This document shows positions 1 through 5,708 of a DNA stretch of 7,506 nt, piece by piece. Each line of letters opens with the position of its first letter. Within the stretch, counting starts at the first letter, position 1. The translations under genes were made by a program, and so were the position numbers. The notes under the pieces were generated by a model that saw only the letters and a program-made list of their open reading frames with translations, was not told the origin of the DNA and ran no database searches. This stretch comes from Burkholderiales bacterium (GTDB lineage Bacteria > Pseudomonadota > Gammaproteobacteria > Burkholderiales > Chitinimonadaceae): the NCBI GenBank assembly GCA_019234745.1, contig JAFAKZ010000600.1, forward strand, positions 1 through 7,506, written 5' to 3'.

Positions 1-686
1 CGCGGCTGGGCAATCGGCTGTTCCTGCCCATCCTGTCCATCTCGCTCGTCGCCATCGTGGGCAGCATGCTGATGAAGGACGTGAAGATCGGCGGTGCCTT
101 TGTGCTGGACCAGAAGAACCTCACCCTGGTCAGCGCCTGCATCGGCGATCTGATCGCTCTGGGGGGAGGCCTTTGGCTGACGCGCGACCGGCCCAGGCAG
201 TCGCTGCACGAGGCGCATCGCCTGCTGGAGTCCATGAGTTGGGCCGTGATCCTGCCGCAGATGCTGGCCACCCTGGGCCTCTTGTTCACGGAGGCGGGCG
301 TGGGCGGCGCCGTGACGCATATCACAACGTCCGTCATCGCCGTCGACAACCAGCTGGTGGCCGTCGCCGCCTACGCCGTGGGCATGGCGCTGTTTACCAT
401 CGTCATGGGCAACGCCTTCGCCGCCTTCCCCGTGATGACGGCCGGCATCGGCATCCCCATCCTGCTCGGCGTGCACCACGGCAACCCGGCCGTGATGGCG
501 GCCATCGGCATGTTCTCCGGCTACTGCGGAACGCTGTTGACGCCCATGGCGGCGAACTTCAACATCATCCCTGCGGCCTTGCTGGAACTGCCGGACAAGA
601 ATGCCGTGATCCGCGCGCAGTGGCCGACGGCTGTGCTGCTACTGGGTGTGAATGTCGCCCTGATGTACTGCTTCATGTTCCGCTAG
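1..686 (+). CDS. DUF979 family integral membrane protein, 3' part (5' end outside window)
   Basis: The frame is open from base 3 to the TAG at 684-686, giving 227 visible residues. The GTG at 57 is only an internal codon, because the frame runs off the left edge and the residues before it are also hydrophobic. DUF979 proteins are roughly 310 residues by recall, so about a quarter is missing. The visible part is strongly hydrophobic with about six membrane segments, separated by short loops such as the charged stretch around TRDRPRQSLHEAHR. A Gly/Ala/Pro-rich region (VMGNAFAAFPVMTAGIG, then SGYCGTLLTPMAANFNIIPAALL) near the C-terminus is typical of this family. Family knowledge: DUF979 usually sits beside DUF969 and often beside pcp, as here. 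From this context a role in 5-oxoproline or peptide-product transport is inferred, not shown. It would act in the inner membrane. Confidence 0.85.
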   Translation, partial: RLGNRLFLPILSISLVAIVGSMLMKDVKIGGAFVLDQKNLTLVSACIGDLIALGGGLWLTRDRPRQSLHEAHRLLESMSWAVILPQMLATLGLLFTEAGVGGAVTHITTSVIAVDNQLVAVAAYAVGMALFTIVMGNAFAAFPVMTAGIGIPILLGVHHGNPAVMAAIGMFSGYCGTLLTPMAANFNIIPAALLELPDKNAVIRAQWPTAVLLLGVNVALMYCFMFR

Positions 687-692
687 GTGGCT

Positions 693-848
693 AGTGAATG
701 CCGAAGGAGTCCACTTGCGAGCGTGAGCGAGGCTCCCTCGCGGCGGCGAGGGCGGGGGGAGTGGAATCAATCAGCAAGCATTGGTTGATACTCCACCGAC
801 CCAATGCGCCCGGGTTTCCCGGGCGGAGCATTAATGTAGTGATTCACT
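693..848 (+). promoter_or_regulatory. Structured leader upstream of pcp: enclosing stem plus three hairpins
   Basis: The 178-base spacer between the DUF979 stop and the pcp start holds several inverted repeats, found by hand. Hairpin A is CCCTCG 735-740 with CGAGGG 747-752. Hairpin B is GTGGA+ATCAATC 761-772 with GGTTGAT 783-789 and TCCAC 792-796, with one G-T pair and two unpaired bases. Hairpin C is GCCCGGG 808-814 with CCCGGGC 818-824, loop TTT, extended by AATGC 803-807 with GCATT 828-832 around a GGA bulge. AGTGAAT 693-699 is the exact reverse complement of ATTCACT 842-848 and could close all three into one multibranch fold that ends 6 bases before the Shine-Dalgarno. None of the stems is followed by a T tract, so they do not look like ordinary intrinsic terminators. 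It could be a cis-regulatory leader, a Rho-dependent end of the upstream gene, or a dispersed palindromic repeat. Function is not established. Confidence 0.35.
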
Positions 849-854
849 GTTCCC

Positions 855-858
855 GGAG
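855..858 (+). promoter_or_regulatory. Shine-Dalgarno that fixes the TTG start of pcp
   Basis: GGAG lies 6 bases before TTG 865. In this frame the first upstream stop is the TAA at 832-834, and there is no ATG or GTG between that stop and 865. The TTG is therefore the best-supported start. Confidence 0.7.
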
Positions 859-864
859 ATCGTT

Positions 865-1518
865 TTGACCCGTCAAACCGTACTGTTGACCGGCTTCGAA
901 CCCTTCGGCCACGAGAGCATCAATCCTTCCTGGGAAGCCGTGCGCCGGCTGGACGGCTGGGGCGAGGAAGACTTTGCCGTGGTCGCGGCGCAACTGCCCT
1001 GTGTATTCGGCGCGGCGATCGATACCTTGAACGCCCTGGTCGCGCAGCACCGGCCGCAGGTGCTGATCGCCGTGGGCCAGGCCGGCAGCCGCGCCGATAT
1101 CAGCGTGGAGCGTGTGGCCATCAACGTGGACGACGCGCGCATTGCCGACAATGCCGGAAGCCAGCCCGTCGACGCAGCCGTCGTGCCGGGCGGCCCGGCT
1201 GCCTACTTTGCCACCTTGCCGATCAAGGCCATCGTGCACGGCCTGCGTCAGGCCGGCATTCCGGCCTCCGTCTCGCAAACGGCAGGAACCTTCGTGTGCA
1301 ACCATGTGTTCTACGGCGCCATGCACGCGGCGGCAACGCTGCACCCAAACATGCGCGCGGGCTTCATCCATATCCCCTTCCTGCCCGAGCAGGCTGCACG
1401 GCATCCCGGTGCACCGAGCCTATCGCTGGAGACCGACGTCGACGCGCTGCGCATTGCAGTCAGGGTGGCGCTGACAACGGCGTCGGATATCAAGGAGATG
1501 GGAGGGCGTATTGACTGA
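865..1518 (+). CDS. pcp: Pyrrolidone-carboxylate peptidase (pyroglutamyl-peptidase I)
   Basis: This 217-residue cytoplasmic cysteine peptidase (family C15) removes N-terminal pyroglutamate from peptides, releasing 5-oxoproline. The length matches the family's usual 210-220 residues. The N-terminal signature LLTGFEPFG (7-15) is followed by N20-P21-S22. The three catalytic residues are all present in their motifs: Glu82 in ISVERVAIN, Cys145 in GTFVCNHVFYG and His169 in GFIHIPFLP. The start is TTG with GGAG 6 bases upstream. TTG plus a structured leader suggests controlled or modest translation, which is inference. The gene follows a DUF979 gene on the same strand, a known family association. 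Its TGA at 1516-1518 overlaps an ATG at 1518-1520, but that ATG is probably not the start of the next gene. The sequence shows no defect, so the enzyme is expected to be active. Confidence 0.96.
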   Translation: MTRQTVLLTGFEPFGHESINPSWEAVRRLDGWGEEDFAVVAAQLPCVFGAAIDTLNALVAQHRPQVLIAVGQAGSRADISVERVAINVDDARIADNAGSQPVDAAVVPGGPAAYFATLPIKAIVHGLRQAGIPASVSQTAGTFVCNHVFYGAMHAAATLHPNMRAGFIHIPFLPEQAARHPGAPSLSLETDVDALRIAVRVALTTASDIKEMGGRID

Positions 1519-1529
1519 TGCGTTGGCAG

Positions 1530-1586
1530 GGCCCACAAGCATATGCGTGGGTCTTGGATGGTCGGTCGACGATTGCTCGACCGGCC
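1530..1586 (+). other. Two tandem hairpins in the pcp-rffA spacer
   Basis: First stem: GGCCCAC 1530-1536 with GTGGGTC 1547-1553 (one G-T pair), loop of 10 bases containing the palindrome GCATATGC. Second stem: GGTCGGTCGA 1560-1569 with TCGACCGGCC 1577-1586, 10 pairs with one T-G, loop of 7. They lie just after the pcp stop, where a transcript end would be expected, but no T tract follows. They could be a Rho-linked end or RNA-stabilising structure that separates the pcp unit from the sugar genes. Confidence 0.4.
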
Positions 1587-1640
1587 GATGGGAAATGTGA
1601 TCAAATTCCAGTCAATAGCATTTGGCCTCGACTCGATATC

Positions 1641-2822
1641 ATGTCCTCGGAAATTCCATTCAATATCCCGTCCTTCGTCGGCAAGGAACTCTATTACATT
1701 GCTCAGGCGGTTGATGGTGGGCAGCTTTCCGGCGACGGCGCGTTTTCCCGGCGCTGCGAAAAGTGGATGGAGTCCGCTTTTGGCAGTTCTCGGGCATTAC
1801 TGACCCATTCCTGCACGGCCGCGCTCGAAATGTCGGCCTTGATGTCCGACGTCGGTCCCGGCGACGAGGTGATCGTACCCTCGTGGACATTTGTGACGAG
1901 CGCCAGCGCCTATGCCCTGCGTGGTGCCAAGCTCGTGTTCGTCGACGTGCGTGACGACACCTTGAACATCGATGAGAAGATGGTCGAGCGCGCCGTGACT
2001 TCGCGTACCAAGGCCATCGTCTGTGTGCACTATGCAGGGGTGCCCTGCGAGATGGATGCACTCAAGACCATTGCAGGCAACGCGGGGGCGCTGCTGGTAG
2101 AAGATGCCGCGCAGGCGTTTCATAGCCAGTGGCAGGGTCAGCCCGCAGGGGCGATTGCCGACCTGGGTTGCTTCAGTTTTCACGAAACCAAGAACATCAG
2201 TTGCGGCGAGGGCGGGGCGCTCCTCGTCAACCGGCCGGACTTGGTGGAGCGAGCAGAGATCATCCGCGAAAAGGGAACGAACCGCAGCCGCTTTTTCCGC
2301 GGGCAGGTCGATAAATACACCTGGGTAGACCTCGGTTCCTCATTTTTGCCCAACGACCTGTCAGCCGCGTTTCTTTACGCCCAACTGGAGCATGGCGACG
2401 AGATCACGCGCCGGCGCCGCGAACTGGTTGGACGCTACACGAGTCATTTGCGCCCCCTGGCCGAGACGGGTGCTTTCAAACTGCCCGCCGTCGATCTCGC
2501 GACAGTCGCCAACGGGCACATGATGTATATCATGTTGCCCGATCTTGCGGCCCGCACGCAGCTGCTGCAGGCGATGCGCCAGGAGCAAATCGGTACGGTG
2601 TTCCATTACGTGCCCCTGCACAGTTCGCCGGCCGGCGAGCAATACGGCCGCGCTGCTTCGGATATGGCAGTCACGAATTCTGTCGCTGAGCGCCTGGTTC
2701 GGTTGCCGCTGTTCAGCAGCATGAGCAATGAACAGCAGGATCGCGTCATTACGGCGCTCTATCGCCATTTCGGGCATGACGCCGCCGCGTACCTGGGCGA
2801 TGACCGAGCCTATGCTGCATAG
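1641..2822 (+). CDS. rffA: dTDP-4-amino-4,6-dideoxygalactose transaminase (DegT/DnrJ/EryC1/StrS family)
   Basis: This 393-residue PLP aminotransferase converts dTDP-4-keto-6-deoxy-D-glucose to dTDP-4-amino-4,6-dideoxy-D-galactose (dTDP-Fuc4N), using glutamate as amino donor, in the cytosol. Recalled E. coli RffA/WecE (376 aa) matches along nearly the whole length: SEIPFN near the start, LSGDGAFSRRC (29-39), VPSWTFVTSA (79-88), VHYAGVPCEMD (129-139), VEDAAQ with Asp155 that pairs with the PLP ring nitrogen, CFSFHETKN with the Schiff-base Lys184, and EKGTNRSRFFRGQVDKYTW (210-228). The C-terminus is slightly longer than in E. coli. ATG 1641 is chosen because family similarity begins there. An in-frame ATG at 1518 would add 41 residues unlike the family and run through the two hairpins. 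No clear Shine-Dalgarno precedes 1641, so the start is less certain than the function. No dTDP-sugar supply genes or N-acyltransferase lie in the window. Confidence 0.93.
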   Translation: MSSEIPFNIPSFVGKELYYIAQAVDGGQLSGDGAFSRRCEKWMESAFGSSRALLTHSCTAALEMSALMSDVGPGDEVIVPSWTFVTSASAYALRGAKLVFVDVRDDTLNIDEKMVERAVTSRTKAIVCVHYAGVPCEMDALKTIAGNAGALLVEDAAQAFHSQWQGQPAGAIADLGCFSFHETKNISCGEGGALLVNRPDLVERAEIIREKGTNRSRFFRGQVDKYTWVDLGSSFLPNDLSAAFLYAQLEHGDEITRRRRELVGRYTSHLRPLAETGAFKLPAVDLATVANGHMMYIMLPDLAARTQLLQAMRQEQIGTVFHYVPLHSSPAGEQYGRAASDMAVTNSVAERLVRLPLFSSMSNEQQDRVITALYRHFGHDAAAYLGDDRAYAA

Positions 2823-2842
2823 CGTGAGACCCCGCCTCACGC
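2822..2842 (+). other. Perfect 7-bp hairpin between rffA and the downstream methyltransferase
   Basis: GCGTGAG 2822-2828 pairs exactly with CTCACGC 2836-2842 around the loop ACCCCGC. It begins at the last base of the rffA stop and ends 10 bases before ATG 2853, taking up the place where a Shine-Dalgarno would usually lie. There is no T tract, so it is not a standard terminator. It may affect translation or RNA decay between the two genes (inference). Confidence 0.45.
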
Positions 2843-2852
2843 GCTTCGCCTT

Positions 2853-3869
2853 ATGAACCCAAGCCACGATAATCAAGCTGCCCCCGCCGCCTTGGTGGGC
2901 GCGGAGTGCCTGGCGCTACTATCGCTTTCTGCGGAAGCGCTGGCTGCGCTCCCGCCGCGGTTGAAAGACGCCAAGGACGGTCTACGCAAGTCGATTCAGC
3001 CGCAGGCTGCCGTGGCGCCTTGGCATATGTTGAATGGTATGGCACTGTATTACGTGTTCCAGGGCCAGAGCCAACGCGCGATCCGTTGCCTGGAAATGTC
3101 GCTGCGGCGCCAGTACAAGCAGCTGGCATTCCAACGCCTGTTGATACAGTTACTCAAGTCCGCCGGGCGATGGGATGGATACGCCGGCAAATCACCGCTT
3201 GGCCTTGATATTGTCGATGCGATGGAGACGAAGGCCGCGTTGCCCGAACGCTACCACCCGGAACTGGTCGGAAAGATTTTTGACGGATTGGCGACTGGGT
3301 ACGATGCACGCGTCGAGCAGGAGCAGTACCTGGAAGACCGGGAGGTTGCCCGAGTTGCCCAGCGTTGTCTGAAGAAGGGGATCGTAGTTGCAGACCTGGG
3401 CTGCGGCACGGGTCGTGTGGCCCGTTTACTCGACCCCATGCATCGTCGTTCTCAACGCCTGATTGGCGTCGACATGAGCCCCGCCATGCTCAGTGCGGCA
3501 GCCGAGGCGGGTTTGTACGACCAATTGGTCGAGGCCGACATTTTTTCCTACCTGCGGGCGGAAACGGAAAACATCGACGTCTTGCTGGCAGCGTCGGTGC
3601 TGCCATTCTTTGGCGACCTGCAAGCGCTCTTTACACTGGCTGGGTGCAGCCAGGTGGCTGGTAGCCACCTCGTGTTCTCCGTTGATGTCAGCGAGCGCGA
3701 CGATGTCGAGATGGTGGTTACGGGGCGATTTGCCCATGGACTGAGCTACGTTGAGCGATGTTTGGCAGCTGCGGGCTATCGCATCGAAAGCTGCAACCCG
3801 TTCAGCGCGCGTCGGGAGCGCAACGTTAGCGTGCCCGCCGTGGTCATCTGCGCGGTCAAGCTCGCCTAG
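2853..3869 (+). CDS. Class I SAM-dependent methyltransferase with N-terminal TPR-like helical region
   Basis: The 338-residue protein has two parts. Residues about 15-105 are helical; the stretch 55-87 (from APWHMLNG through GQSQRAIRCLEMSLRR) resembles one TPR unit. Residues about 140-338 form a Rossmann methyltransferase: FDGLATGYDARVE (143-155), motif I VADLGCGTGRVARLL (179-193), motif II LIGVDMSPAML (203-213) with acidic Asp207 expected to hold the SAM ribose, then EADIFSYL and the motif IV-like DVLLAASVLPFFGDL. This combination resembles proteins annotated as TPR-containing predicted methyltransferases. Substrate is unknown; the neighbour rffA suggests a sugar or glycan (inference). It lies 30 bases after rffA on the same strand, so co-transcription is likely. 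ATG 2853 has no visible Shine-Dalgarno; TTG 2892 and GTG 2895 are alternatives, equally without one. It ends 13 bases from the convergent WbqC gene. Confidence 0.85.
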   Translation: MNPSHDNQAAPAALVGAECLALLSLSAEALAALPPRLKDAKDGLRKSIQPQAAVAPWHMLNGMALYYVFQGQSQRAIRCLEMSLRRQYKQLAFQRLLIQLLKSAGRWDGYAGKSPLGLDIVDAMETKAALPERYHPELVGKIFDGLATGYDARVEQEQYLEDREVARVAQRCLKKGIVVADLGCGTGRVARLLDPMHRRSQRLIGVDMSPAMLSAAAEAGLYDQLVEADIFSYLRAETENIDVLLAASVLPFFGDLQALFTLAGCSQVAGSHLVFSVDVSERDDVEMVVTGRFAHGLSYVERCLAAAGYRIESCNPFSARRERNVSVPAVVICAVKLA

Positions 3870-3882
3870 CCGGCGGATGCCG

Positions 3883-4575
3883 TCAGGCCCGCCATCCCCA
3901 GATGTATTCCGGCGCAGCTTGGCCGGTACAGGCGATGACATCGACGATGGAAACCGCATGCCTGAACTCGCCATATGGTTGGGCATATTCCGGGTAGCCT
4001 GCGTAGTCCTTATAGCTCAATGCGATACCAGCCTCCGCGAATCGCGGTTCTTCGATATAGCTGCGTGCTGCGGGCCCAGACACATAATGTGTCGCACCGG
4101 CTTGGACCAGCAGGTCTAGCAAGCGCTCTTGCCGGGCGCCATTCAGCGTGAATTGGCTGGATCCGACGATGGCGGTTTCGATGCCGAGATAGTCTGCGCA
4201 GATGCGCTGGATCAAGTGTCGATTGAGCTCGGATAGATTCGTCCACTCCCGGTCGAGATAGGTTTCCTGCAAGAGTGGAAGCAGCCATTCGTAGCCGGGC
4301 TGGCGCCGATAGGCGTGCTCCAGCGTCTTGAAATGCTTTGCCTGCCAATGCGTATTGGCAACTCGCGCCTGTTCGATCGTATCGCCCAGTTGAAATTGCA
4401 CGGGGACCGTCAGCCAGGAGGGGCCTGCGGCCGTCTTGATGACGTTGCGGTTGCGCCAATCATTTTTCGTGTATTGGACGCAATCGTAGAAGATGAACAG
4501 ATCGACGTCATGGATGATGTCGAAATAGCCCTTCCATGGCAGGTAGTTCGACTGTATGACTGCGACGCGTTTCAT
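3883..4575 (-). CDS. WbqC-family protein
   Basis: This 230-residue cytosolic-looking protein has no signal peptide or membrane segment. The N-terminus carries the family hallmarks: VAVIQSNYLPWKGYFDII (4-21) and YDCVQYTKNDWRNRN (30-44), followed by WLTVPV. A Cys at position 32 stands where I recall an acidic residue in many relatives. Full length fits WbqC-like proteins (Pfam PF08889), which occur in O-antigen and other glycan gene sets beside aminotransferases and methyltransferases; their chemistry is not settled to my knowledge. The ATG overlaps the stop of the upstream methyltransferase as ATGA (4572-4575), which points to translational coupling as the last gene of a three-gene unit. Only a weak GAAG-like sequence precedes it. 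It ends tail-to-tail with the TPR-methyltransferase gene. Confidence 0.9.
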   Translation of the reverse strand: MKRVAVIQSNYLPWKGYFDIIHDVDLFIFYDCVQYTKNDWRNRNVIKTAAGPSWLTVPVQFQLGDTIEQARVANTHWQAKHFKTLEHAYRRQPGYEWLLPLLQETYLDREWTNLSELNRHLIQRICADYLGIETAIVGSSQFTLNGARQERLLDLLVQAGATHYVSGPAARSYIEEPRFAEAGIALSYKDYAGYPEYAQPYGEFRHAVSIVDVIACTGQAAPEYIWGWRA

Positions 4576-5708
4576 GCTTCGAGCAGGCTTCGCAGCGTTG
4601 TCACCTGGAGTTCTGGGCAGGCACTGCGAATCTTGTTCGCCACCAGGTCGCCGAAAGTCAGGCTCATGACGTGCACGATGGCAGGCGGCGCCGTGACCAG
4701 ATCCTGGAAATTCTGGATGCTGACCGTCGTGCCGTCGATAAACCCCGCATACCAGTGAGCCGTATCATCGAAAAAGCGATAGGGCGGCTGGAGTTCAAGC
4801 GCGGACAAATAGGGGATCGCACGTAGCGGCATGTAGTAGCCCGCATCCGCCTGCCCAATACGCTGCCCGACACGTTCCAAGCTGCGTTTCGCTCGTTCGA
4901 TATAGCTTGCGTCCAGGCCATTTTCGGCAGGCAGGGGCGAGGGCTGCTCGTCTTTCATGGCCAGGCAATACAGGGACCCGCCGTAGCCCGACTTCGAGAT
5001 ATCGAGCACGCGGAACCCTGCAGCCGAGACGACGGCATGCAGCGAGTCGCGTGAGAAATAGCTCAAGTGCTGGTGCATCAGCATCGACAAGTCACCCAGC
5101 TCGATGCTTTCCGTGCAGTCAGGTACGGCGATCAGCACCATGCCACGCGGGTTCAAATAGGCGTGGTGCGACTTCAGGAAGGCAATCGGGTCCGGCACGT
5201 GCTCCAGCACATCGGAATGCAGTATCAAGTCGGCCGGATGCAGCGCGGCCTTGGGTGGGAAGAAGTCGGCAACGACCTCGATGCCTGCTTGCGCGCCGGC
5301 CTGTATGGCGATAGGGCTTGGATCGACGCCGACGACTTCCTTTCCCTGTCCACGCAGGTGGGACAAGACCAGGCAGCCACCGCAGCCGACTTCCATCACG
5401 CGTTGGTATTCCACATCGGCAAGCGCGCGGTCGATATAGGCCAGCAAGTCGGAGCCATACCCTTTCGCGAGCGTGTGGCCCTCCTGCAGATAGCCAATAT
5501 TGCTTTCTGCGCGGTAAACGGCTTCCAGGGTCGATAGCAGCGCTTCATTCAGTACCTGTCGGACAACGCGCGCCTGTGTGTCGTAGGCGACCGTGAGGTC
5601 GAAGGTCCCGGGTATCTCAGCGTGGGGTGCCTGTGCCGGCTTTCGAATCCGCCAGTACATCGGCATATTGCGGATGTGCAGCGACTCTGACGGTGTAAAA
5701 CTATTCAT
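4572..5708 (-). CDS. SAM-dependent methyltransferase related to deoxysugar C-methyltransferases
   Basis: The 378-residue protein has motif I VMEVGCGGCLVLSHL (104-118), motif II VVGVDPSP (125-132) with Asp129 for the SAM ribose, and LHSDVLEHVPDP (163-174). A C-terminal segment (about 290-378, including FFDDTAHWYAGFIDGTTV and PAIVHVMSLTFGD) resembles the second Rossmann-like domain of sugar C-methyltransferases (Methyltransf_14 type). Two features differ from that family as I recall it: no cysteines occur before residue 109, so the N-terminal zinc-binding module is absent, and the catalytic YHEH motif reads MHQH (211-214), followed by the expected YFS (217-219). The glycine-rich turn of the C-terminal domain also looks degraded. 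Sugar C- or N-methylation is possible; altered activity is equally possible. ATG 5708 overlaps the preceding stop by 8 bases; ATG 5723, five codons earlier, is an alternative. The longer open frame to 5816 lies inside the oxidoreductase gene and is not used. Confidence 0.85.
   Translation of the reverse strand: MNSFTPSESLHIRNMPMYWRIRKPAQAPHAEIPGTFDLTVAYDTQARVVRQVLNEALLSTLEAVYRAESNIGYLQEGHTLAKGYGSDLLAYIDRALADVEYQRVMEVGCGGCLVLSHLRGQGKEVVGVDPSPIAIQAGAQAGIEVVADFFPPKAALHPADLILHSDVLEHVPDPIAFLKSHHAYLNPRGMVLIAVPDCTESIELGDLSMLMHQHLSYFSRDSLHAVVSAAGFRVLDISKSGYGGSLYCLAMKDEQPSPLPAENGLDASYIERAKRSLERVGQRIGQADAGYYMPLRAIPYLSALELQPPYRFFDDTAHWYAGFIDGTTVSIQNFQDLVTAPPAIVHVMSLTFGDLVANKIRSACPELQVTTLRSLLEA

Noticed and set aside
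57..686. DUF979 gene starting at GTG 57
   Set aside because: The frame is open back to the left edge and upstream residues (LFLPILSISLVAIV) form a membrane segment, so 57 is internal.
735..832. Intrinsic terminators for the DUF979 gene
   Set aside because: The stems are strong but none is followed by a run of T on the plus strand, so they are reported as leader structure and not as terminators.
844..1404. 186-codon open frame on the minus strand across pcp
   Set aside because: It is antisense to a fully supported gene with intact catalytic residues, its translation is unlike any family I recognise, and long antisense frames are common in high-GC DNA.
1596..1611. CRP/FNR-like site before rffA (TGTGA followed by TCAAAT)
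   Set aside because: Only one half-site matches; the second half is not present.
3870..3882. Bidirectional terminator at the convergent junction (CGGC-GGAT-GCCG at 3871-3882)
   Set aside because: The stem has only four pairs and no T tract lies on either side; it is too weak to call.
3426..3986. 186-codon minus-strand frame across the methyltransferase 3' end
   Set aside because: It overlaps both the TPR-methyltransferase and the end of the WbqC gene in another frame and has no family features.
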